Source of the DNA: Branchinecta lynchi
Lineage: Eukaryota > Arthropoda > Branchiopoda > Anostraca > Branchinectidae
Length of the DNA stretch: 64,000 bases
Reading direction: 5' to 3'
Assembly: GCA_023053575.1 (NCBI GenBank)
Contig: JAKZAP010000016.1
Span: 17,812,030 to 17,876,029 of the forward strand
Notes under the pieces: generated by a model
What the model was told of the DNA's origin: nothing
The model's input: only the letters and a program-made list of their open reading frames with translations
The model's database searches: none
In this document: piece by piece, positions 11,416 through 21,535 of the stretch
Layout: each line of letters begins with the position of its first letter
How positions within the stretch are numbered: the stretch's first letter is position 1
Position numbers and translations under genes: made by a program

Positions 11416-13920
11416 TCTTGCCGTTCAGCTGGACAATATTGTTCTTGTTAACATTTATTTACCTTGCCACCGGTGGAACATTGCATCACATAGTTCATTT
11501 GCTAAGGCTTGTCAGAAAATCAGAACACTTCTGTCAGACATTTCACGGAAAGGAATGAAATGGGCTCTTGTTGGGGATATCAACACTGATCTTCTGACTT
11601 CCTCTGTACGGACTGATTTATTTTTCGATTCTTTACCGGTAGCTCACAGTCTCATTGAGAAATCTCTACCCTTTTCATATATACATAATCGTGGCGCTAA
11701 TGTTTCCAACCTTGATCATTTGATTGTTTCTGAAACATGTCTTATTGACGGTATTGTTGAGGTTGATGAGGAGAAAATTGAGGACGACCATTTGCCTCTG
11801 TCTTTCTGTTTGGTTGTCCCTGTTTCTCGAATCAGTTGTCCAAATCCCAAGAAGGCCTGGATCCAAAAGCGTAACTGGAATCGTATAGATGCTGTGCTCT
11901 ACATTTCTACGTTAACTAATCTTCTCTCGCTTTTAAAAGTTCCTTTTCACCTTCTTCAGACTGGTATAGCAGCTACTACTTCGTCCGTTGATATTAATTG
12001 TTATTATAGCGAGCTTGTCCATTGCTTGAAATTGGCAGCCGATACTGCTGTACCGACTGAGAGAATTCGAGTTGGTACAAGGAAACCTATTTGGAAAGTC
12101 AGTCCTGAAGTTAAGAAGGCAAAAAACACGGCAAAATTTTGGCTAAAAATCTGGATTGCTTGTGGACGTCCAGGGAATGGTACTGTCTTTAATCTAAAAG
12201 CTAAAACGAAGCGTGAATACAAATCTTCACTTAAAAATGCTCGTTTGAATGGCTTAGATGCTCCCAGTGACAAAAAAGCGTGGCAAAAGGTCCTTCGTAC
12301 AGATAAAGGTTCAGCTGTACCTCCTTCCACGCTAACGATGGCTGACTGGACCAGCCACTACCGTGGTCTAGTCAGTGGTTGCAAAAACCAGATTCAGCAG
12401 CACTTTGAAAATTTACTTCTTAAATACCTACCAAGGAAGATATTTCAACCTTCTGTTCTTCCCGTTACTTGTTCTTCCATCGAAATTGCTTTCCGAAAAT
12501 TAAGAAGAACTGGTTCTACAGATTGTGATGGCCTTAGTGCCGATTTTTTCAAAATTGAGTGTCCAGCTTTAACACAACACCTTCAGCTGCTATTTCAAAT
12601 TTGTTTATGCCAGGGTTTGGTTCCGAATAGTTTCCTCTTGGGTACTATAACATCGGTGATTAAGCGAGGGAAAGACGCGGACCTTTGCAAAAGCTATCGG
12701 CCAATTACAGTTTCTTGTACCATTAGCAAAATCCTGGAATACGTCCTTCTTCCAGAAATAGTTGAAAAATGTCGCTTTGGTTCAATGCAGTTTGGATTCC
12801 GTTCGAGCGCCAGTTGTGCGCACGCTCATCACATATTGACAAAAATGATGAAACAGGCTACCCGCGACAAGTCTGCTATACATATATGTTCTATAGATAT
12901 AGCTGGTGCTTTTGACAATATAACGCACTCTCAGGCCCTATTTTCTCTCATTACTTCTGGCGTGAATCTGTCTGTTGTCTATCTGTTAAAATTTTGGTAT
13001 GGTCATTCTTCAGTAAGGTTCAAATGGCAAGGTATCTTGTCAGAGATAATTCCAGTCCGAACTGGTGTTCGTCAAGGGGGAGTCTTATCTCCCTACATCT
13101 TCAAATCGGCCATATCTTCTTGTCTTGATTCTTTGCATCCTGCTTACTTTTATAAAGACCACGCCTTCAGCTACATAGCTTACGGGGACGACTTGCTCTT
13201 AGTAAGCCGTACCCGATCCACACTCACCAAAAATGTCTGTAAGCTGTCGTCGGAACTTCTCAAAATCGGTCGTGAAGTTAACCTTTCAAAATGTGAGTAC
13301 CTGCATTTCAACCCTTCGTCAAATCGTTCGAATGCTAAAGCTTCTATCTCTCTTGGATCGTTCGTCGTCAGATCAACAGAATCTCTACGATGGCTTGGCA
13401 TAACATTCAAATCCTCGTTGTCAAAATTTTGCTCTTCGGTTGTTCAAGAAGTTTCTAGATCAATCCGTACCGCTTATGGGCGCATCGTCCCCAACCGGGG
13501 GCGCTATAATCGTAAAGCTTTGGGAAAGTTGTACAGCACCTTCTGCGCTCCTTCTATACTCTTTCGTTCTGGTGTCACTCATGTTCTGCGAAAGAAGGAG
13601 ATAAAAAAGATGAGATCATGTTATTTTAAATATGCAAAGCACCTGCTCCACTTGTCGAAATTATGCCATAACCATACTTTGACGGAGAAGTTCAAAATTC
13701 AAGATGCAAGTGTTACCCTTTTGGATGTTTCTTCTTCGCTATCACAAACCATTGACAACAGAACCCAACCAGCGCACGACCTTCTACACTGCTTCCTGGC
13801 CGACGATTGAAATTAAGTGTCTTTTTGTGTATGTTTATGTGTTTTATTTACTTTCTTCCTTTACTCCGCTTTCTGAAAACGGCGGGTTATAAATAAATTA
13901 CTTACTTACTTACTTACTTA
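11416..13920 (+). mobile_element. Non-LTR retrotransposon, 5' truncated, with (TTAC)n tail
   Basis: The element body runs from a 5' truncation point near 11416, abutting the minus-strand LINE head to head, to a 3' tail of TTAC repeats at about 13888-13920. The coding frame enters already inside the endonuclease ('NIVLVNIYLPC' at about 11436-11470), so the natural start codon and upstream part are gone. The short 3' UTR carries 'aaataaattacttact'. Five-prime truncation plus a simple-repeat tail is the normal outcome of target-primed reverse transcription. Confidence 0.85.
11555..13810 (+). CDS. Endonuclease (C-terminal half) plus reverse transcriptase of a LINE
   Basis: This 751-codon frame has no internal stop; in truth it is open from about 11420, so the ATG at 11555 is only the first internal Met. 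Residues 1-100 match the C-terminal half of an APE-type endonuclease (GDINTDLL, then SNLDHLIVS and a DDHLPLS ending). RT spans roughly residues 290-640: YRPITVSCTISKILE, FGFRSSAS, motif A SIDIAGAFDNITH (Asp near 448), motif B TGVRQGGVLSPYIF (about 503), and motif C YGDD at 543-546. A thumb-like WLGITFKSS follows. Most LINEs have YADD or FADD, so YGDD is notable. RT wording resembles the LINE at 60362-61657 (KW-GIL, GVRQGGVLSP, LGITF/LGYTF) and not the CR1-like one next door. Reverse transcription and DNA nicking are family functions; activity is not shown. Confidence 0.9.
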   Translation: MKWALVGDINTDLLTSSVRTDLFFDSLPVAHSLIEKSLPFSYIHNRGANVSNLDHLIVSETCLIDGIVEVDEEKIEDDHLPLSFCLVVPVSRISCPNPKKAWIQKRNWNRIDAVLYISTLTNLLSLLKVPFHLLQTGIAATTSSVDINCYYSELVHCLKLAADTAVPTERIRVGTRKPIWKVSPEVKKAKNTAKFWLKIWIACGRPGNGTVFNLKAKTKREYKSSLKNARLNGLDAPSDKKAWQKVLRTDKGSAVPPSTLTMADWTSHYRGLVSGCKNQIQQHFENLLLKYLPRKIFQPSVLPVTCSSIEIAFRKLRRTGSTDCDGLSADFFKIECPALTQHLQLLFQICLCQGLVPNSFLLGTITSVIKRGKDADLCKSYRPITVSCTISKILEYVLLPEIVEKCRFGSMQFGFRSSASCAHAHHILTKMMKQATRDKSAIHICSIDIAGAFDNITHSQALFSLITSGVNLSVVYLLKFWYGHSSVRFKWQGILSEIIPVRTGVRQGGVLSPYIFKSAISSCLDSLHPAYFYKDHAFSYIAYGDDLLLVSRTRSTLTKNVCKLSSELLKIGREVNLSKCEYLHFNPSSNRSNAKASISLGSFVVRSTESLRWLGITFKSSLSKFCSSVVQEVSRSIRTAYGRIVPNRGRYNRKALGKLYSTFCAPSILFRSGVTHVLRKKEIKKMRSCYFKYAKHLLHLSKLCHNHTLTEKFKIQDASVTLLDVSSSLSQTIDNRTQPAHDLLHCFLADD

Positions 13921-14104
13921 ATTTCCGTGTGTCTTTTTTTGGCATCAAGGAGTAAACTTTTGAAACGTTCCCATTTTGTTTTAAGTGTGACACTGGCATC
14001 TATGAAACTCCAATCTATTACATAGTATTACATGCAACGTTTTCGTACTACTACGCAGGCTACACATTTTTCATCGGGCTGCTATAGACGAAAATTGGTC
14101 GACA

Positions 14105-14506
14105 AATGCTGTGTCCGGTTTTTGCCGGATTCCGGGTGATCTACTTGTCCGGCAAGAAAATAACGTTCTTATTCGGATTCAGTATATCTGCTTACTCCTA
14201 AATGAACTATCTCAATAGCTTCAAAAAAAAATTATTTTGTGCCCCTTAATTTGAAACCCCTACCCCTAAACGTAGGGCTACAGAGCCCATCTACGAAACG
14301 AATATCTCATTAGCTTCCAAAACATATTTGTTTTTACGCTTAATTCGAAATTCCTTACCCTTGACCCAAAGAATCCCCACACCAAGTTTCATCAAAATAT
14401 CTCAGTACCTTCGAGAGTTATCGTGCTGACAGACGGACGGACAGACGGACAACTTTTACGATATCATATGTATCCCTCCACTTACGTTTTGGGATCCCAA
14501 AAAGGC
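14105..14506 (-). mobile_element. Family A element, minus orientation, 3' truncated (A2)
   Basis: Reading on the minus strand, the 5' terminus TTTTTGGGATCCCAAAACG lies near 14506, followed by 'taagtggagggatac', the GTCCGTC leader and one core unit, ending near 14105 at 'ccggcaaaaaccgg'. The 3' hairpin end is missing. Confidence 0.65.
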
Positions 14507-14840
14507 AGGGTAAGCAAGAGGGGTCCTTTAAGAAAGCCTGCGTCACTGGCTTCCTATAGTATCGACCTCTCTTCCTCGGGATATTTTCTTTTCTTTTTCA
14601 GACTGTTGTAAATCCTTTCCGTGCGGATGGTTTCATGACAATGGACCTATGACCTGGGAAGCGAGGTTTTCACGGATACATTTTCTAGAATTTTTTGTGT
14701 CGTAACAAAACGAGAGCTAACAAAGCTCGTTCCGTCTCGTTCTCCAACGGCAAGGAGCAATGAGCCTAAATAAAGAGCTGCCGCTTAGACCCCAGCTCAC
14801 GAAGGGGTCTCTCCTTCGTCAAATTAGCAGTTCGCAAGGT

Positions 14841-15021
14841 AGTATCTACGGGTAGGGTGTCCGAACCCCCTCCCCCCCCCGCCCGAAACATACAAAAGTA
14901 ACCATTTTAATAGGCTATAACCTCTAATCTATGTTATTGTTTTTTATTTTATGGATTAGGTCCGACCCGTTGGGAGACCCCCCCCCCCCCTCCCCGAAAC
15001 TAAAACAAGGATACGACCCTG
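14841..15021. mobile_element. Poly-C hAT-like MITE (CAGGCCCGTATCC family), decayed
   Basis: Shares the layout of better copies: C-run, 'cgaaacatacaaaa', then 'ataggct', 'ctatgtt', 'ggattaggtccgacc', a second C-run and 'ggatacgaccctgg'. The ends are too worn to define a TSD. Confidence 0.5.
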
Positions 15022-15345
15022 GCAGTTGTATTGGGAGTTCTTGTCGCGTTTGCTAATGACCAGGGTTAGAGTGTAGCCAAAGCGTCGTGTATTTCAAGAT
15101 ACTGTGCGCCGCCACTGTTCTCCCAAGTGGGGTTCTTTGACAGTAAAATCATCCGAGTGGCGTGACCGCCCATTCGTCAAAGAGGCGGCTGTAGAGAAAG
15201 GGGCCGTAAAGTTTGTCCAAACACGGAACAGGTCAGGCTCAAGAGTGGCACATATGTAGCGTTTACAAGTACATGAACACTTGAATAGTATACGTTCCTG
15301 GTGACGAGATTATCTTCACAACCAGAGGGAAAAATAATTTTTTAA

Positions 15346-15785
15346 AGGACACCTGAACAATGAAACCATCCTTGAACACACCATGGAGAATGCATTAACA
15401 GACATGGCCACGGAGAGCATTCTTCTTCTGAGCGTGACGTTTTCAAAATAGGGATGTTCGTTTCTGGAGGTTTGCACATGCAGACTCCAAGAGAAAAAGC
15501 GCAATTCATTCAAATCTTGTACATCGCTGGCCGGATCGTATTGGAATTTCTTCTAGATATACGTTTGTGCTTAACTGGCTAAAAAAATATTCCAGAAGAA
15601 GGGTTGATTGGTGACATTTGTTCATTCCTAAAATCGTTCGGTACTGAAGTAAGGACAGATGCAAAATGGAGCAAAAATCATAGCTTGGAAACACTATTTC
15701 GTATTTGGATTGGGTTTTCTGCGGGTAATGTTAACGGAAGTCTTACAGATAGAATGATACTTGGTACTCTTCATTCAGGTGTCCT
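15346..15785 (+). mobile_element. TTAA-flanked 440-bp element, copy 1 (piggyBac-like)
   Basis: Termini AGGACACCTGAA...TTCAGGTGTCCT are exact inverted repeats flanked on both sides by TTAA, the piggyBac-type target. The 440-bp interior has no transposase. Copies at 31404-31844 (inverted) and 47373-47812 align along the full length and have nearly the same size (441 and 440 bp), so all three are full-length copies of one non-autonomous family. Confidence 0.8.
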
Positions 15786-16204
15786 TTAAACGAGAAAATC
15801 TGACAAACATAAATTCACTAGCTATCAAAAAAAATTTTTGATGGCATTTATGACATCAGGATTGATGACTGCTGCTATCAAAAGCTAGTTAGCACCAGCG
15901 CCGCCGGCGAGATTCCTTTTAGGTAGACCGACATTCCTTTCATCACGAAAGGAATTCTCGTCCCGCTAGACTTTTTTTCTAGTCGTCTTCCCGAACGGTA
16001 TCCTTTCAAGTCGACCGCAATTCGTTTCTACTCGACGGATTTCTTGTCCGTGTAAACGCTACATTACTACGGCTATGTTTCTAATAATATAATTCTAGAT
16101 ATGGTTATGATTATGAAATTCATACTAGGACAAATCAGATTTTAGATTAGACCTGACTGATTCTTAGCCCTGTCAATATACGCTTCCTCCGTCCGTTTTC
16201 CTTA
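15786..16204. other. Non-coding stretch, nothing recognised
   Basis: No gene or defined element. The segment about 15900-16050 is richer in CG dinucleotides than its surroundings. A poly-A run at about 16209-16223 borders the next element. Confidence 0.4.
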
Positions 16205-16800
16205 CTTGAAAAAAAAAAAAAAACAGTGCTGGAAGCTCATGACACTTGCAAGGCTGGGTCAGAGGATGAAAGTAGGTATTCGTCAATTCGTGGTTTTTTT
16301 GTGATCATTGTAAGCAAACCCCTTGAGATAAGAATGGTCAGGGATCCTTGGAAATCAGAAGAATATATCGTTCTTAAAAACTATTTTATTTTTGCATTTG
16401 GCTGTGACGATGCGCACTTTAAGGGCGCTAGAGGCTCATCTGTAACGAACACTCTTGAATCACACATCATGATAAGCTCATCGCGATCATGAAAATGTAA
16501 ATTTGCTCAAAATATTTTTTGTACTTTAGGGAATTTACTTGTCCTTGAGGCAAAAATTATCATGGGTCCGCGACTCCGCGAGGATCATGAATATATATCG
16601 TTTCTTCAAAAGTATTTTTGTTTGACTTTTTGGTTAAAATACGCACTTAAAGGGTGCAAAAAATTATTTTCGAGCACAACCCTTGAGGCAAAATGATCAT
16701 GGGCTGATTGAGATCATGAAAATGTATATTTTGCTTAAAAATGTTTTTTTACTTTGTGGTTAGGATTAGTACTTTAAGGGATGGTCGGATCTGAGAAGTG
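16205..16800 (-). mobile_element. Family C HINE-like element, minus orientation
   Basis: The minus-strand 3' end near 16215 reads 'ccttgcaagtgtcatgagct' then 'tccagcactgtt', matching the plus copy at 51320-51582 ('gcaagtgccgtatgagctt', then 'ccaggccttgtt'). The core is three diverged units of about 150-165 bp containing 'aaaatgatcatg', 'cttaaagtgcgcat' and 'cctcaagg' blocks. It shares the CAAGTG-CRTATGAGCT end with family B but has an unrelated core. Confidence 0.6.
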
Positions 16801-17316
16801 ACAATTTCTAAGCCAATCTAATCACGTCTCTAATGTCCAATCCAAGTTTTAAAAAAGAACACTTGGCAGCTGCTTGGCAGGTATCCCACAACCATCCCGG
16901 CTCGAATTTTATGCCAAATAATGCTGTTGGAATTCAACGGATATTACTGGAATTGGAGTCATTGTATATAATCAGATTCAATGTCTGGTATCCTAAAAAT
17001 GCAGAGCTAACTGGTGGCCGTGGTGTGCTTATTGTTCAGGGGCCAGAGGTATCACGAGAGCCTTCAAGTTTGTCCTTTCTGATACTTTTTTTTATTATTC
17101 TGGATCGGGAAAATCTGGCAGTATTTCGCTGTAAAAAAAATTATTCTCGGGAGCGTGGACAGGAATTTGGACAATCAGAAATTACTTTATTGAAGAAAAA
17201 AAATGTAGCCTAAGTAATAAACATAAAATTAGGCTAGTAAATAATTGATAGAAGAAATAAATAATTAATTTAAGAAAATGTTGGTCTAGCCAGTCAGCCT
17301 CAGCGACGTAAACAGC
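16801..17316. other. Non-coding stretch, one unexplained open frame
   Basis: The frame at 16833-17213 (126 codons) has no recognisable motif and no good exon borders. I do not call it a gene. Confidence 0.35.
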
Positions 17317-18730
17317 CAGGGGCGTCGCAAGTGCAATTTCGGTGGGGGGGGGGGAGGTGCAGACCAAAAATTTTACCGAATCTTTCAAAAATTTTACCGA
17401 ATACTAGAACTAAGAATTTGAGCTATAAATTATGGAACAGAGACGATTACGTAGGAAGAGTAACAATAAAGGGTAGCATGAAAGACGATAAGCCAACTAT
17501 TAGGCAGTGTTCTGGCGAAGGCCACATGGAAAAATATACTGCCGGGCGTGATTGCAGTAACAGCTTCTACCTCTTATAGCCAATAGAAAATTAAATCGAG
17601 CGCCGCAGGCGAAAATTTTCGAAATCAATTTTTTTGCTGTAGGGTAAAACTAACTACTTCTCTTTCAAATTCTATCATTTACTGTTGATTAAACACCGAG
17701 ACTCCAAGAAGTTCCCGAAACCGGATGGAGCGACGTTCAGTAACTGTAGCAGTAACTGTAGTCTAGTCAATATACTACCCATAATTACATAAAGTGAGCG
17801 CCGCAGTCGAATTTTTTTTTGCTTTTAATTTTAATCTTAATTTCCATCCAAATTCTAGCTTTTAACATTTCGAAATCTCAATCATAAAACTGGCTTGAAA
17901 CCCCCGTCTAATGACGCGACGTTACACAAAATAGAGAATATTACGAAAAGTGCTGCAGGCGGATTTTCGAAATATTTATGAATAGATATTCTTTTTGGAA
18001 TCCAAAATAAAAGTAAGGACTATCGATGATATCATAGATAATCCCTTTTGTCTACGACCAGTGCTTCACTCGACGTCTTCTGAGTTTCGAGGTTCGTGGT
18101 AACTTCCGAATCCTGGCAATTATAACGAATAAATTACCGAATTCCACTTATTATACCGAATAAGTTTAGGCCGATAGCATGTTCGGGATTCTGTATAACT
18201 AGCGTATCCCGGTTATTATACCGAATTGTTTTGGTATCGAAAGACTACCGAACAATATTCATATTCGGTATACTTTCGTCAAAACTGGAACAAATTCAGT
18301 ATTCGTGGTTAATTTCCTAATCCTGGAAATTATACTGAATAAACTACCGAATCCTAATCATGATACCGAATAATTTTGAACCAATAGCTTATTCGGGGTT
18401 CTGTGTAACTACGGAATCTCCATAAATATACCGAATAGTTCCGGCATCGAAAAATTACCAAATGAGTTCAGTAAGTTCTCTCACCAAATTCTTGATAACT
18501 ACCGAATACTGGCAAATATACCGAATCAGGATCATTATACCGAAGAGATTTGTACGGATTGCCTATTTATTATTCTATATAACTACCGAATCCCCGTAAA
18601 TATATCGAACAGTTCTGCTATCGAAAAAATACCGAACAATTTTAGTAAAATTTTGGGCCTCCGGGCCAAAATTTTACCGAATCTCAAAAAGGTGAGGGGA
18701 TGCTGCACCCCCCCCCCCCTTGCGACCCTG
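17317..18730. mobile_element. hAT-like element with perfect 8-bp TSD TAAACAGC
   Basis: The left end CAGGGGCGTCGCAAG (17317) pairs with the right end CTTGCGACCCTG (18730). The 8-bp direct repeat TAAACAGC flanks both sides exactly (17309-17316 and 18731-18738), as hAT insertion gives. Inside are G/C runs next to each end, three diverged copies of a module starting near 'agcgccgcaggcgaa' (17590, 17795, 17945) and an array rich in 'taccgaat' (18096-18680). No transposase ORF is seen, so it is non-autonomous or gutted. Confidence 0.85.
18096..18680. repeat. Degenerate TACCGAAT tandem array
   Basis: Repeats of 'a-taccgaat' with attached 'ttcgg-attct-tataacta' blocks recur over nearly 600 bp. Several are arranged as period-like units of about 170-180 bp. 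'Ttttaccgaatct' also occurs near both element ends (about 17369-17400 and 18665-18685). The array is internal to the hAT-like element. Confidence 0.6.
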
Positions 18731-18738
18731 TAAACAGC

Positions 18739-19127
18739 TTATACCGGATTACAGATTCTGCCGAAAATCTTTTTTTAATCCTATTTAAGAGTAGACACTT
18801 GTTAGGCATCCCACAAGTTTTCGGTCTTGGATGTTTCTGTTGACAGGAAGCAACCGCCGCCAGATTTGTCTGCCTGATTTTTATTTCTGTTTCATTATAA
18901 TTGAAAATAGTGTCTTTGGCATTGGATTTTCTTGGAGAATTCAGGTACCTGATTTCTGTTTTGTTAGAAGCCAAGGTTTGTGGGGTAGGTATGTTACTTT
19001 CATCAAAATATACATAAGGACACTAAACAAGAAAAAAGCTTTACGACAGAAATAAATACTTATGAGATTGCACAGCGAAACCGCGTGAACACAAAGGAAT
19101 TACGCACTTTATGTTTGGAATATTCAA
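18739..19127. other. Non-coding stretch, nothing recognised
   Basis: The overlapping short frames on both strands lack motifs. No repeat arms were found. Confidence 0.35.
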
Positions 19128-19205
19128 TCAATCAATCAATATTTTATTTCCGCCAAAGATAGCGAGTTCGTCATGTTCAAGTCCCATTACCCGTTCCAAG
19201 GGAAT
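19128..19205 (-). mobile_element. LINE 3' tail, (ATTG)n type, minus orientation
   Basis: 'aatcaatcaatcaatatttt' followed by 'atttccgccaaagatagcg' is the reverse complement of a non-LTR 3' end with an (ATTG)n tail. Similar tails occur at 5303-5362 and 36634-36700 (minus) and at 47280-47361 (plus). Confidence 0.45.
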
Positions 19206-19224
19206 ACAAATAAGATAATATTAT

Positions 19225-19389
19225 CCAGGGTTGGTCAGCAAGAACCAGGGTGTACGAGTTACTTCAGGATACTTTGGGTTACTCAGGGTTACATTGGGTT
19301 ACATTGCATTGGGTTAAATTAGGTTACTTTGAGATACTTTTGGGTTACTTTCCAGGGTGTACGAAGTTACTTTTGTTGACCAACCCTGG
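19225..19389 (+). mobile_element. CCAGGGTTGG MITE, copy 1 (165 bp)
   Basis: TIR CCAGGGTTGGTCA at the left pairs with TGACCAACCCTGG at the right. Flanks AATATTAT and AATATGAT match at 7 of 8 positions, so an 8-bp TSD is likely. The interior is a run of 'ggttact' units. Same size as the copy at 48136-48300. Confidence 0.8.
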
Positions 19390-19403
19390 AATATGATAAT
19401 TGC

Positions 19404-19577
19404 CAAGGCCGTATCTAGGGGGGGTAGGGGTTGACCCCCCCCCCCCCCCCGAAACATACAAAAATAACGATTTTTATATGCTTTTCCCTCTGATCTATGT
19501 GTTTTTATGCTTTTTGTCCGACCAGTAGGCAAACTCCCCCCTCCTCCCCCCGAAATAAATTCCTGGATGCGGGCCTG
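19404..19577 (+). mobile_element. Poly-C hAT-like MITE, copy with TSD
   Basis: The left end CAAGGCCGTATC and right end GGATGCGGGCCTG are flanked by ATAATTGC and ATAATGGC (7/8 match). The internal order is C-run, 'cgaaacatacaaaaataa', 'ctttt-ccctctgatctatg', 'tttttgtccgaccag', C-run, 'cgaaataaattcctgg'. Complete copy. Confidence 0.8.
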
Positions 19578-20494
19578 ATAATGGCCTATGGCAATCGATT
19601 TGTACGACGACCATAGCGAGCTTTAGTTGTGACCTTTCGGTTAAGGGTCAAAACTGTCATTCTCGTGTTCTCAGAAATTCGTAACATGCTCCTACCACTA
19701 GATTTAATCTTGCTGGTTTATTTTTTGTTAGACACGTGTGGCCAAAGACTGAATCGATCGAAAATCTGCCCGTCTGTTGGGACCTTTGATGCCCGAAACT
19801 GCAATCGTGACTGAACTGTTGATGGTTGGCTCTGGAAGTGTCAAAGTTGACATTTTGACTTCGTTTGATTCGCTTCCGCTGCCCTTCACCGCAAATGTCA
19901 CTTAAACTTATCCTCACTTGCGGGCTGCTGATGTGATTGAGGGTTTTGTCACTTCTATTTGCGTGTATACCTAGGACCGTGTATAGCCATAGTGCTCTGT
20001 GCCGTTTATGCCCAGACACCCAGTTATTTAGCCATGTCTTTTTCTGGACTAAACGCTTTTTTTTACTGTGGGGGGGGGAGGAGGGGGGAGACAAGTGCCT
20101 TCTTCGTCAGGAAGTCTTTCATCGGCGACTTTTTTCGGTAATGTGGGGTTAAGGTTTTTGTTATTCCGACGCAAAATTTACTCACAAACAAATCTCGTCT
20201 AATTTGTGTCCTGTGATTGCAAACCACGACTACATCAGTGTGATTCTTAATTAGCTATCAACCTTTGTAGAATTTTTTTGATGAGTGTTACGGGAGGGGT
20301 TACCACTCCCAGAACCTGCTGAACACCATTTCCTGGCACCGAAACCGTCAGTGCCGGGCGTAAATTCTAACACGTGGCAAACGCTGGCAGCTGGTGTCAG
20401 CCAGTTTCACCGCGGCACCGGGCACTTGCTGTATACTAAAATCGAGAGTGGGCAACCCCCAGGTGTTTCGTAATTATTTTTTTATCTTTATGTA
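19578..20494. other. Non-coding stretch, no gene recognised
   Basis: Several small frames on both strands at 19629-20152, none with motifs or exon borders. A G-run lies near 20070. Confidence 0.35.
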
Positions 20495-21535
20495 ATTTTT
20501 TGGTATCTCAAAACGTAAGTGGAGGGATACCTAGGACATTGCAAAAGTTGTCCGTCTGTCCGCACGATAACCCTCGAAGGCATTGAGATATTTTGACGAA
20601 GCTTGGTGGGAGGATCCTTTGGGTCAAATTCGAAGATGGGCTTTGTAGCCCCATATTTGAGGGTGGAGAGAGGGGTTTCAAATTAAGGGGCAAAAAAAAT
20701 ATTTTTTGAAAGCTGTTGAGATAGTTGATTTGGGGGTAAGGAGACATGCTGAATTTGAATATGAAATTTATTTTCTCGCCGGATAAATAGTTCACCCGGA
20801 ATCCGTCGAAAACTGGAAAATTTGTGAAAAGTAAAAGTTTAACATGAAGTTGATTAGAGGTTAGATTTAGGGGTAAGGATATGTGTTGAGTCTGAATATG
20901 AAATGTATTTTCTTGCCGGACAATTAGTTCGGCCGGAATCCGGCCAAAACCGGAGAATTTGTTAAAAGTAAAAGTTTTATTTAAATTTGTTTGATTTACG
21001 GGTAAGAAGACATGCTGAATTCGCATATGACAATCATTTTCTCACCGGACGTATAGATCGCTCGCAATTCGACTGGAACCGGAAAATTTGTTGAAAGTAA
21101 AAGTTTAATCTGAAGTTGATTAGAGGTTGGATGTAGGAGCAAGAAGACACGCGTAATTCGTTTTTGAGCTTTAGTTTTTTGCCAGACAAGTAGTTTTTCC
21201 GGAATCCGGCCGACACCGGAAGTTGGGCATAAGGAAGGAGATAACGACGTAGGCTATAGGGTAAACCATATGCTGAATCCGTATCCGAATATTTGACAGC
21301 GCAAAACGGATATCTGAATATATCTGAACTTCTTGAAATTCAGCTGGCGTCTCCGGTTTGCTCTGTCAAATATGAACTTGGTCTTCTCCGATTATTACCA
21401 TTAGCCTTGACCTGTTTGTAAATTCTAAAAGTAAAAATTTTTAAGAAGTCTGTTGAAGACCGAATATCTACAAGACTGAATTGTCGGGAGCAAATATTAA
21501 AATTTTGGGATCCCATCGAAAACTTTGGTCTTGTT
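20495..21535 (+). mobile_element. Family A HINE-like element, copy A3
   Basis: The leader 'aaaacgtaagtggaggg' starts near 20508, with a mutated 5' palindrome (TTGGTATCTCAAAA). The tandem core carries 'ccggaatccg-c--aaac-gg' at least four times. The 3' end has TTTTGGGATCCCATCG, 'aactttggtc' and TTGTT at about 21507-21535. Confidence 0.7.

Larger units (their letters stand above)
9208..14078. mobile_element. CCCGATGAA TIR element split by two LINEs
   Basis: The left end starts CCCGATGAAGAATTTGT (9208) and the right end finishes ACATTTTTCATCGGG (14078). The left arm (9208 to about 9420) and right arm (about 13990-14078) both match the members at 40941-41171 and 41360-43290, including 'gatgctactacatgct' and 'gtacgaaaa-gttgcatg'. 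The middle, about 9430-13920, is occupied by two LINEs. No transposase is seen. The TSD is unclear for this copy. Confidence 0.65.

Noticed and set aside
12004..12330. 108-codon minus frame
   Set aside because: Shadow of the plus-strand LINE ORF.
19657..20094. 145-codon minus frame as a host gene
   Set aside because: No recognisable motif, no splice sites of good quality, low-complexity basic N-terminus. Left as non-coding.
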